A stretch of DNA of 64,000 bases from Prostheceraeus crozeri (lineage: Eukaryota; Platyhelminthes; Polycladida; Euryleptidae): the NCBI GenBank assembly GCA_907163375.1, contig CAJQUW010010295.1, positions 186,001-250,000 of the forward strand, read 5' to 3'. The notes under the pieces are model-generated. The model was not told the DNA's origin. It made no database searches and saw nothing but the letters and a program-made list of their open reading frames with translations. The position numbers and the translations under genes are program-made. Of the stretch, positions 10,725-18,596 are shown one piece after another (within the stretch, counting starts at the first letter, position 1; every line of letters starts with the position of its first letter).

Positions 10725-11264
10725 TTAACACGATTCTATTAATTGTGACTCATACAGATAACGCATTAAAGATTTAACAATGTCAGCTACTTTACTGATA
10801 TCACGTAAACCAGTCATGATGCAATGTCCGTTGTGAAACACTGCAATATGTACAGGATGCCACTTCCGAATCAGAGCAGCAGGAAAGAGTTCAGTTTCAT
10901 AAAATATACAATGATTACTAGTTTTAATGTTGGCTAGATTCACTAACATCTTTAATTGAACAGACACTGTTATCTTCTTCAATGTCAAGGGACTGAGGCG
11001 GAGATGAGGCATGAGTGTTCGCATTTTCTTGACGACTTCGTAACACATGGACTGTATCACGAAATGAGAAAGGTTTCCTAGGACTTGGATTTTGCCGCAG
11101 CGAAAGATTTGAAGATTTCGACCGTTGCTCATGCGAATGACCAACATTTGTGGACGACCGCGATGATAGACTGAATCGGGAAGATGGGTATGCAACTGTT
11201 CTAAATCGATGTCTCTTCTGAGATTCATTTCGCGCATGGCGTTCATGATGTGGATGGGGAGCAT
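10725..11264 (-). CDS. TATA-binding-protein-like protein (two-repeat saddle) in the Polinton-type element
   Basis: 179 residues from an ATG at 11264, the length of the conserved TBP core (about 180). The two TBP half-repeats can be followed by eye. Repeat 1 has IDLEQLHTHLPDSVYH (TBP: LDLKTIALRARNAEYN), then VIRMSN and LQIFRCGKIQVLG (TBP: ALIFSSGKMVCTG). Repeat 2 has FYETELFPAALIRK (TBP: SYEPELFPGLIYRM), then IAVFHNGHCIMTG (TBP: LLIFVSGKVVLTG) and a closing helix. Three of the four DNA-kinking phenylalanines of TBP appear kept: ELFP, the second-repeat AVF and the first-repeat QIF. The fourth site reads GRPQ. The frame is open throughout. A TATAAAA lies 37-43 bases upstream. Expected role: binding the element's own TATA promoters in the nucleus and recruiting RNA polymerase II or TFIIB-like factors. 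The match is by eye only. Confidence 0.75.
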   Translation of the reverse strand: MLPIHIMNAMREMNLRRDIDLEQLHTHLPDSVYHRGRPQMLVIRMSNGRNLQIFRCGKIQVLGNLSHFVIQSMCYEVVKKMRTLMPHLRLSPLTLKKITVSVQLKMLVNLANIKTSNHCIFYETELFPAALIRKWHPVHIAVFHNGHCIMTGLRDISKVADIVKSLMRYLYESQLIESC

Positions 11265-11619
11265 GACTCACAAATGACATGAAGGTTGAGTGAACTACCC
11301 TTTTATACTTTTCCCATGAGGGTTTTGGAATCACAATGTAGCAGTGATCATTATGTAGAATCATCTCTTGAATGCGAATAAATACAATGCCGTCTCCTAC
11401 GTTAATGACACGACAAGAGTTGGATAGGATAGCGCGATGCAACCTTCGTAGATGAAAGCGTTCTAGAGTTATCTGAAGTTGACGTTTCGTATCATGAAAT
11501 GTAACACACTGACGTTTCCATGCATGGAGCCATGCTGATAATTTCCACATGATTAAAACCAGAGTGAAGAAGGGTATGCCTAAGAAAGAAGGAGAGAGAG
11601 TCATGTTCATGTGTGGCAT
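10924..11619 (-). CDS. Membrane-anchored, serine-rich frame overlapping the TBP-like gene
   Basis: 231 residues from an ATG at 11619. Residues about 10-30 (FLGIPFFTLVLIMWKLSAWL) form one hydrophobic membrane segment, followed by basic stretches. The last ~110 residues overlap the TBP-like frame in another phase and are rich in serine, arginine and histidine, as expected from a shadow of another gene. The part unique to this frame (11265-11619) is therefore the more believable portion. No family recognised. Confidence 0.4.
   Translation of the reverse strand: MPHMNMTLSPSFLGIPFFTLVLIMWKLSAWLHAWKRQCVTFHDTKRQLQITLERFHLRRLHRAILSNSCRVINVGDGIVFIRIQEMILHNDHCYIVIPKPSWEKYKRVVHSTFMSFVSHAPHPHHERHARNESQKRHRFRTVAYPSSRFSLSSRSSTNVGHSHEQRSKSSNLSLRQNPSPRKPFSFRDTVHVLRSRQENANTHASSPPQSLDIEEDNSVCSIKDVSESSQH
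11301..11307 (-). promoter_or_regulatory. TATA box of the TBP-like gene
   Basis: TATAAAAGGG on the minus strand, 37-43 bases before the ATG at 11264. This placement supports that ATG as the start and suggests a leader of only a few bases, and possible self-regulation by the product. Confidence 0.6.
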
Positions 11620-11645
11620 GGTGAGTGTACATTTTCTTTCTTGAT

Positions 11646-11686
11646 ACGGTGGCCGTTAGGCCGTGGTCTCATAAAGACCGATGGTG
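11646..11686. other. Two adjacent small hairpins
   Basis: GGCCGTTAGGCC and GGTCTCATAAAGACC follow each other closely just upstream of the frame starting at 11619, so they would fall in its 5' leader or promoter. Confidence 0.4.
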
Positions 11687-11708
11687 CGTTCTCAGTGTGT
11701 GGAGAGTG

Positions 11709-12269
11709 TTACTGTAGTTGATCATCATCAACATGGACATCATTTTTAAAGGTGATGGAGACAAGATAGGGATTCAACGTAAACAACCTTTCGTCCCTGC
11801 GCGGACCCATGTAGATGGTTTGAATTTTAATTTCGAAGGAGTAGAATCCTTTTCCCAAAATGGGGAGTGGTTTGCAATTGAATCAGTCGAATTCGCTGCC
11901 CTCCTTTTCATGGATGATGAGACAGTGTCTATCCATATGCACATAAATGTATCGTCTTTCCATGATGGGAACTTGCGGCCGCTTCCCATTCTGTCGAACA
12001 ATTTCTTTGGGAATGGTGAGATTTTCTTTCAGGAATGTTTCAAGAGTATTGAATTGTAACCGCGTCCAATAGTCTAACGGCACACACACGGCCAGTCCAT
12101 ACTTTGTTGACATAATCTTTAGATAATCTAGCCGCTGACTTGGAGTTTTTAGGGTTGCGGCTTCTCCATGATGAGTTATCTTTTGATTGAAAGCATTTTT
12201 ACCCCATGCTAAAGTAAGGGAGTTCAGTGTACCCAGTGCGAGAGCAGAGGAGTTGATAGCATCAAACAA
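11709..12269 (-). pseudogene. Possible single-strand DNA-binding-type protein B (paralogue of 14024-14752), broken
   Basis: Broken. Recognisable segments are shared with the gene at 14024-14752 in the same order: HHGEAATLKTP (there YNGVRLYLQTP), CVPLDYWTRLQFNTLETF (there SIPIDNWLRQQLDILEDV), and GKGFYSFEIKIQTIYMGP (there GAGFYSFHIEVPAVYVGP). The layout faintly recalls viral single-stranded DNA-binding proteins of the DUF5871 type, whose conserved NGKPLxFQTP phrase resembles the first segment. That identification is a guess. A TATA box lies about 55 bases upstream. Confidence 0.45.
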
Positions 12270-12320
12270 CTACATGGTTAGCGCAAGGACGGAAATGATT
12301 GCCATGCTCTCAGTCGTCCG

Positions 12321-12327
12321 TTTTATA
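12321..12327 (-). promoter_or_regulatory. TATA box upstream of protein B
   Basis: TATAAAA on the minus strand, about 55 bases before the reading frame at 12269. Confidence 0.45.
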
Positions 12328-12384
12328 AGCAGACCTAGCTCCAATCACATGCGTTTTCCTTTTCTCGTTTTCCCTGTCTTTGTT

Positions 12385-12655
12385 ATGTGACAAAGAGTTA
12401 TCGTACGTGAACTTTTGACTGCGTGGGTGGAAACCTTTCGTCTTACAAAGTCGTTCTAGTCCTCACAAAGACTTTAGTGACACGCCCCTTCTAGCGAACA
12501 AAGACGCATTCATTTATCTAACAAAGAGCCTGATAGTAATGCACAAAGCGCAATGACTCATGTTATGACACGCCCCTTTTCTCGAACAAAGACGCATTTA
12601 TTTATCTAACAAAGAGCTTAATAGAAATGCACAAAGCGCAATGACTCATGTTGCT
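12385..12655. repeat. 93-bp tandem repeat (two copies) with nine ACAAAG cores
   Basis: The unit with TGACACGCCCCTT, AACAAAGACGCATT, CTAACAAAGAG and CACAAAGCGCAATGACTCATG occurs twice, from about 12478 and 12571. Over the whole stretch ACAAAG occurs about nine times and TGACTCA twice. ACAAAG/CTTTGT is the core bound by HMG-box (Sox, TCF/LEF) proteins. It sits between two minus-strand genes. Confidence 0.6.
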
Positions 12656-12693
12656 CTATGCACCATTACAAAATACTCAGTGAAAAGAAAATT

Positions 12694-13116
12694 TTATTGC
12701 ATCTGCACAATGTGTCGACGATCAAACAAAGTCGTGGATGTAAACACACTCATTTGAATCATGATATATTTAACAACGTATGCATTTCCTTCCATCTTCT
12801 CTTCCATTTTCTCCATAATTTTCTCCGTATGTCGTGCATAAGATAGGTCACTAAGAGTAGTCCATTCTGAGCAACATTGAAGTGGCTTTTGCAAATCTTT
12901 CAACTCAATATAAGCAATGAGTCTACCCTTCACATCTTCAGGTTGTAAACTCTCTATTAATTTTTTGAAGAGAGGAAGACTTTCAGGTGCTGCCACTTTC
13001 ATATCATTCATCTCTACTTTAAATGTAAGTTTCCAAGCTTGTAAAAATCCATCGAATCCTTCTTTATCAAGAGTCAAATGACACATGTGGTTACTTAAGG
13101 TACGATGCGCCATCAT
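12694..13116 (-). CDS. Stand-alone copy of the polymerase N-terminal domain (copy 2, diverged)
   Basis: About 140 residues; the first ATG in frame is at 13116. LTLDKEGFDGFLQAWKL, then LFKKLIESL, EDVKGRLIAYIEL and a C-terminal EKMEGNAYVVKYIMIQ follow the pattern of the products at 15335-15757 and 3606-4058. The phrase DVKGRLIAYIEL is nearly identical to DVKGRLVAEIEF in the former. Function unknown. It is the most diverged of the copies. Confidence 0.6.
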   Translation of the reverse strand: MMAHRTLSNHMCHLTLDKEGFDGFLQAWKLTFKVEMNDMKVAAPESLPLFKKLIESLQPEDVKGRLIAYIELKDLQKPLQCCSEWTTLSDLSYARHTEKIMEKMEEKMEGNAYVVKYIMIQMSVFTSTTLFDRRHIVQMQ

Positions 13117-13286
13117 AAACGTTGTGACTATAGATTTCACATTGCTTCAATGACTTCCACTATGAATAAAACAGAAATAACAATTATGTTCCACTGTAAG
13201 TTTATTCAACACCAGACAAAATTCACAAGTACAGAATACACTTCATAAAATGATCATCATTCATTCAAAAGGAGTAAAAACATGTT

Positions 13287-14010
13287 TTACATAGACCCCT
13301 GCTGTTGACAATAATATAGATACAGATCATAAACGTCATAGAGACTACAATGCCAGCGTGAAGAGAGTTTTGCAATGTAGGTAGCTTTATTTCTAGTATT
13401 ACAATGGGATGGTGGTCTGTAAAGGTGATGTCTCTCACCTAAACATATTGCCATGTCAAAAATCATTTCATCTCTAAACTTCTTTTGATCACAATGCATA
13501 TGATAGTCTTGTCTTACACGATCTACCCAACATGGTAAATATAAATTATCAATGTGCAACTGAAGTGTTGTTGCTTCTCGTTCAGAATCATTTCCTAATA
13601 TTTTAACAATATGAAAACCTGACAGCCACCGTTTGAAATCACTTATCAAATACGTTTCATTTACAAATCCAATTTGAATCAAATTAGAAGGATCAAGTCC
13701 ATGCAAATGACGTCGTGACCATTCGTCTTTGTGTGGAGGACAGTAGGCAAATCTATGATATACACTAACAACAGTTTGATCACTTTCTCTCATTGCAATA
13801 GCACTCAATTCCTGCATGGGTGTTTCCTCACTGTCTATGAAGATGACAACCTACAATATCAAAAAGACTTCATTACAAAATAATACATTGAGCAGGAACT
13901 TTACAAGGATGTCTGTCCTTTACATAACGAAAGATACATACAACATGATGACAATGTTTTATTTGAACATAACGCGCAAGACCGCGTTTTCCACATTCAC
14001 TACATACTAA
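13287..14010 (-). CDS. DEDDh 3'-5' exonuclease-like protein with zinc-binding segment
   Basis: The main frame (13817 down to 13287) can be read back a little further to FIDSEETPMQELSAIAM, a good exonuclease I motif (D-x-E). GFHIVKILGND could supply the second acidic residue, and WHCSLYDVYDL fits the H-x4-D third motif of DEDDh nucleases. Upstream, around 13880-14010, the same strand encodes LVCSECGKRGLARYVQ and HCHHVVC, a likely zinc-binding CxxC...HC unit, separated by sequence that could be an intron. Similar zinc-plus-exonuclease proteins are, from memory, seen as uncharacterised proteins in invertebrates. Since polymerase B has its own proofreading domain, a second exonuclease is notable; it might trim replication ends or degrade RNA. 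Confidence 0.55.
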
Positions 14011-14023
14011 CTGATTACAATAC

Positions 14024-14752
14024 TTAAGATTTCTCTTTGGTGGTAACACCATCTTTCTTTGATGCGCGACGACGTTTAGGTTTAGTGACAGGTTCTTGAC
14101 ACTCTTTGTCACAAGAATCAATGACTTTCTCAATGTGATCAAGTCCTGTTAAGTCGGGTTGATGATGAATTTGAGCAATGCGAAAATTGAGAGAAATCAA
14201 ATTACCGTCAGATTGATGAGGTCCCACATAAACAGCAGGCACCTCAATATGAAATGAATAAAAGCCTGCACCTAACGATGACAATTATGTTTCAACTGAT
14301 TGTTCAACTGTCACTCCGGAAGTGACTTTACAATACTTGCTTTGTAAAATATAGCAGCGAGTGCCGCGATACAATGGTTATTAATAAGAAGTTTTCTTTT
14401 CTGGCCACAACTGTAATAGTTCAGTAGGAATAAGAGCCTTTTGCCTCACAACGTCTTCTAAAATGTCAAGCTGCTGTCGCAACCAATTATCAATAGGGAT
14501 ACTCAGGTTTTGACCGCAACGATTTACTTGCGTATCCACTTTTGGTAAGTATACCGCCGGCGTTTGAAGATAGAGTCGAACACCGTTGTAGCACACTTGT
14601 TGTTTGTAGGTAGGATAGCCGTGAATTACCTTTTCAATTTTCGGATTCCACAGCTCGAGATGTTGAGGATTCAGTGATACAGCAGTTGGAGTAGGATTCA
14701 TGGCCATGGCAGTCTGTAACGAAAGAATACCACTAAGTACATTCATGATCAT
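14024..14752 (-). pseudogene. Possible single-strand DNA-binding-type protein A (paralogue of 11709-12269), broken
   Basis: Begins at an ATG at 14752. Conserved segments with protein B are YNGVRLYLQTP, SIPIDNWLRQQLDILEDV and GAGFYSFHIEVPAVYVGP. The C-terminus is very basic (KPKRRRASKKDG), compatible with nucleic-acid binding or a nuclear signal. It appears broken. The DNA-binding role is an inference from the basic tail and a weak likeness to DUF5871-type proteins. Confidence 0.45.
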
Positions 14753-14830
14753 CAGAGAAAATAAAATTGTTAGCTTAGCAGTGACATACGAGGTGGCCCT
14801 TAAGAGGACCTTTTGGAGCGTTCACAGGAT

Positions 14831-15061
14831 TTAAAGCTCATCACCAAAGTCTAAGTCTTCGTCATCGTCCAGTAAATTAAATGTCTTGGGCTTAGGACCC
14901 GAATTGAGTTTCAATTCCCTGAAGGACTTAAACGTAAAGCGTCTAGGTGGTGGGGGCGGTGGCGGTGATGATTCAACAAAATAAGCTTGTACAATCATCG
15001 GCCACACACTCTCCTGCGTCTCTCTTCTAAAATGCTGGTAAGGTTTAGGCCAGACAGTCAT
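14831..15061 (-). CDS. Small proline-rich protein with acidic tail
   Basis: 76 residues from an ATG at 15061. It has a PPPPPPP run, then the basic RRFTFKSFRELK, and ends in DDDEDLDFGDEL. An acidic C-terminal tail is common in phage and viral single-stranded DNA-binding or scaffold proteins, but no family is recognised. The TATA-like box at 15188-15198 lies about 130 bases upstream and a GTGAGT donor-like site abuts the ATG. Confidence 0.45.
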   Translation of the reverse strand: MTVWPKPYQHFRRETQESVWPMIVQAYFVESSPPPPPPPRRFTFKSFRELKLNSGPKPKTFNLLDDDEDLDFGDEL

Positions 15062-15187
15062 GACACTCACTTGTAAATTTGCAAACAGGATTGATCAGAC
15101 AAAGTTGAGAGGGGAGAATGGCTTCAGCAAGTCACACACGCTTTCCAAATCAAGAGAATGAAATGAAGAGAAAATGGGGAGACGTCT

Positions 15188-15198
15188 GATTTTATAAT
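15188..15198 (-). promoter_or_regulatory. TATA-like box for the 14831-15061 gene
   Basis: ATTATAAAATC on the minus strand, upstream of the small acidic protein and downstream of the gene at 15335. Confidence 0.35.
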
Positions 15199-15334
15199 CT
15201 CCTGCGAATCCACATTTGACACTATGTGAGCCAATCAGAGACCTCCGTTTCTCCCCTGACTTCGTTGCGGCAGGGAAAAGGAGGCACGCGGACGTCTGAC
15301 TCATGAATGCTTTTCCCAAATCTTGTAGTCGAAT

Positions 15335-15757
15335 CTAGTTTAGCACATTGAGTTGAATATGAATGTGTTTTATGCGACATAAGAGCAAGTTGGATCCATG
15401 CTCATGAAATGAATCTAGTCGAGATGCAATTTTTGCCATGTGTCGCTGATAGAAATCTTTGGGATCATGTATCGTCTCTGCAGAATAGGATGCAAAATGA
15501 AACACTACACGTTCACCTACATGTTCATCAGTCACTTTCTCAAATTCAATCTCTGCAACTAATCGTCCTTTCACATCTTTATTCATCAAACTGTCCATGA
15601 GCTGTTTGAAAACGAAGTAACCTTTAGCGATAGCAAATTCTAAGTCTGCCTTTTCATGATGAAAGGAGATGATGTAGTCCCTAATCACACCACGAAGACT
15701 TTGTCGATGAAAACGTAGTGAACAAAATTCATTCGTAAACTTTACTGCTTCTGTCAT
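15335..15757 (-). CDS. Stand-alone copy of the polymerase N-terminal domain (copy 3)
   Basis: About 140 residues; the ATG at 15757 (MTEAVKFTNEF) is preferred over the longer open frame that reaches into the inverted repeat. Landmarks are LRFHRQSLRGVIRDYIISF, DVKGRLVAEIEF, VVFHFASYSAETIHD, FYQRHMAKIASRLDSFHEH and LLLCRIKHIHIQL. It is closest to the 3606-4058 product. It is the outermost gene, next to the right inverted repeat. Function unknown. Confidence 0.65.
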   Translation of the reverse strand: MTEAVKFTNEFCSLRFHRQSLRGVIRDYIISFHHEKADLEFAIAKGYFVFKQLMDSLMNKDVKGRLVAEIEFEKVTDEHVGERVVFHFASYSAETIHDPKDFYQRHMAKIASRLDSFHEHGSNLLLCRIKHIHIQLNVLN

Positions 15758-15813
15758 CTTTCTTCCTTTCACTTCGGAGACATAGCATGAATGACATTCA
15801 GTTGTAACATGGC

Positions 15814-16853
15814 ACGCTGATTCCAAATCTGGTCTCTGTTTTCCCGTCCGAGGCTTGCTTCACCCGCTAGAGCGATTTTCATAAACATTCTAACTCTGTC
15901 GTTTTTCGCCAAGGTCCCACATTTTCAATAACGTCTCACCTCTAAACGAAGGCAGGTAGGAACAAGTCATGTTTTCCACTGAATTTGTCTCACTCCCAGC
16001 TTTCAAACGAGCTATTACACGACTTTCTACGATGTCTACAACCAAAGTTGGAAGATCGTTGCCGAGGGGAGGGGGTCAGAACTTTTTCTCTCCGATTGAG
16101 TTGGGAAGAAGTTCCTAGACCCAACATTGACCAAAACGTCCGAATTTGCACTCCGTTTTCCCTTCTGAGGTCTCCTTCATGTCGAAAAATGGACTTTCTC
16201 ATCCCAAAACCTCAAACACCCGCCTTTTCCAACTCTGACGTTTTCCTGCCATTTTCCTCCCTAAACCCAAGAAAATTAGTCCAAACTGAGCTTTCCACTG
16301 CATTTTTCTTACTCTCAGCTTTCAAATGAGCTATTGCACGACTTTCTACGATCTCTACAACCAAAGTTGGAAGTTTGGCAGGGGGGGACGTCTTCAAAAC
16401 TTTTTCTCTCCGATGTCGCTGGAAACATCCTTCCTAACCCAAAATTTCACGTAGAGTCCGAATTTGCACTCCGTTTTCCCTTCCGAGGCCTCCTTCTGCC
16501 CGAAAAACAACTTTTCTCATCCCAAAACCTCCAACACCTTCCTTTTTCAACTCTGACGTTTTCCTGCCATTTTCCTCCCTAAACCCAAGCCTGAGCTTTC
16601 CACTGCATTTTTCTCACTCCCAGCTTTCAAACGAGCTATTACACGACTTTTTTACGATCTCTACAACCAAAGTTAGAAGATCGCTGCCGAGGGGGGGGAT
16701 GGGGTAGGGAACAGTTTTCTCCTCACGGACCCATTCCTCCCAACACATCCTTGGCCACTTCCCTCACACTTCCTTACAGAGGGGGGAGGCTGAGTCAGCA
16801 TGATGACTCATCATTTCACATTTTGCGTGTGAATTTTGAATGGGGTTACTACT
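15814..16853 (-). repeat. Right terminal inverted repeat, with tandem ~310-bp units
   Basis: Inverted copy of 784-1420 but about 400 bases longer. The excess is explained by tandem units: the phrase around AACCAAAGTTGGAAG recurs near 16040, 16360 and 16665. The two termini thus differ in copy number of an internal repeat, as expected from unequal exchange or replication slippage. Confidence 0.8.
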
Positions 16854-16859
16854 TGCCTA
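16854..16859. repeat. Target-site duplication, right
   Basis: TGCCTA immediately right of the element, matching 778-783. Confidence 0.9.
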
Positions 16860-17180
16860 TCTTTTTTGGCCACCTCCAAAACAAGAACGTTAACTGCGAT
16901 CAAACTCAGTGTTGCCATCGAACTGTAATTAATGTTGATGAAATTAGAAAAAGATATTTCTGAAACTCGTGAGTCATTGATAAATTAACTGAAAGATGTG
17001 AAAGCATTTTAATTCGCGTTTTGAGGCTATAGAAGAGGTTATTAATACTATAAAAACTGAACATGTAACTCTCAAAGGAGAACTAAATTTATTGAAAGCA
17101 ACCGTGTGGGAAGGAATGTGTTCAATGATTGTAGGGCCTATGTCCTACTAGCTATTGTGCATTAACACATTAAACGCGGT

Positions 17181-17232
<52 letters not shown>

Positions 17233-18539
17233 ATCGCGTAATCCGCTACTGTGAATGTCAGAATAAGCATCTCTTTCACATAAAAATAACTCAGCGATTC
17301 AGGCGCTGTATGGTCTAATTAACAATGGAGAAGATAATATCAGGATATACCCCCGTTATGAGATGGTGAAGTCAGTACAGAGACAGTGGCAAAGATGACG
17401 AAGATGGTCTTGACAATGATATATCAAGTAGGCCTAATTTGTACATGTACCGACAAATATGAACATGTCTATCGAATGAGCTGTAGTGACACTTGCTTAA
17501 CAGCAAAATTGTGAGCCATCAGTTTGTTAGGCTCTTCTATTATCTTGCATTATGCAAATCTTGTGCAAGGTATTGTCGGAAGCTAACGACATGTGAGATT
17601 AGGATCTTTATCAGTATAGGCCTACCCATGGTTTGAAAACGATAGCCACAGTCTGACCACACTTGCACCATTATTTGCTTAAGAAGCTTCGTAGTTGCTA
17701 TTACTTCTAGTGTAAACCAGCATGTTAATTTTTTGAAGAACAACCTTTGATTATTTCCGTCTCCTGTAATCCAGGGTAGGCATGACTTTCAAAATTACAC
17801 GATGCATGCGAAAGCTATTTTCAATAGAATAGCAACATATGGGGCCCACTGAAGTCAAACCCGACCAAGCGCGGTCCTGTACATTTAAGATGCATAGCCT
17901 CAAAAGTTATATTTACAATAGGGAGAGATAAGCATCCATCAAAAAAAAATAGAGTCACTATTGACTGAAATGTACCTCAGGCATTTGAAAGAAGGACAGA
18001 GTCCAGCCAGTAGAGGTCAAGAGGCGGGGAAATAATCCACCTTCAACTCAAGACGTGCTGCAAAAACAATTCAACGTAGCAAAGTGCGTCAAGGTAACAA
18101 AATTTTTAAAAAAAAAACAAGCTAATGACTAGTTAATTTTCAATAGGTACAAAATATGATTTCAAAGAAAATTTTTTATATCCTAAAATGTCTAAAAATT
18201 TTAAAAAATGCTTACTAGAAGGACAAACAACGCTTCTCCTCTCCTCATGTGTAATGAACTGGCGAGTAAGTCGTTCTGTTCAAAATTATGTTTATCACTT
18301 ATATATTGAAAAGATCCTATTTAACAGTCTGCCCATTCAGATGATAAGAGGACAGGTCTGTTTCCAATCAAAATACCAGATCTAGCTAACACAGCGGGAT
18401 TACGCTATCTAAAATCTACCAGGTGTGTAAGAGAATTAATGTTAGTTCCTTAAGCTAAAACGTGAAATAAAATTCTACAAAATATGCATACAAATTATTT
18501 GACTATTTTTAATGAGGTCATCAACAGGAACTTGGTCAG
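16860..18539. other. Flank without a recognised gene; (TA)n microsatellite
   Basis: No convincing coding region. Contains a 46-base TA run at 17184-17229, bracketed by TGGC and GCCA so that the whole is palindromic. The rest looks like ordinary AT-rich non-coding DNA. Confidence 0.6.
17184..17229. repeat. (TA)23 microsatellite
   Basis: Uninterrupted alternation of T and A, flanked by the inverted tetramers TGGC/GCCA. Confidence 0.95.
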
Positions 18540-18596
18540 AACGATCGCGTTTCGACCGCTTCATCCTGGACGCTCCTGGACGCTAATGGTTATCCT

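Larger units (their letters stand above)
784..16853 (+). mobile_element. Polinton-type (Maverick) element, 16.07 kb, fossil copy
   Basis: Both ends are exact: each terminus reads AGTAGTAA inward and is flanked by TGCCTA, the 6-bp target duplication typical of Polintons. Long inverted terminal repeats enclose a polymerase B gene on the plus strand (5517-9350) and a row of genes on the minus strand (3606-4058 and 10725-15757). The inner 230 bases or so of the two inverted repeats differ at only one or two positions, which suggests a fairly recent arrival or gene conversion; the outer parts differ more. Several genes are broken, about half a dozen breaks in all. I did not recognise integrase, ATPase, protease or capsid genes, which is unusual for a Polinton, so it may be a variant class or depend on others for movement. 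Confidence 0.88.

Noticed and set aside
10924-11264. Serine/arginine-rich C-terminus as a real overlapping protein
   Set aside because: It is the alternate phase of the well-supported TBP-like frame, and low-complexity shadows of this kind are common.
15095-15319. A 74-residue gene next to the right inverted repeat
   Set aside because: It spans the TATA-like promoter region of the neighbouring gene and has no family features.
17184-17229. Transposon end or cruciform replication site at the TA run
   Set aside because: The flanking inverted tetramers are too short; an ordinary microsatellite explains it.
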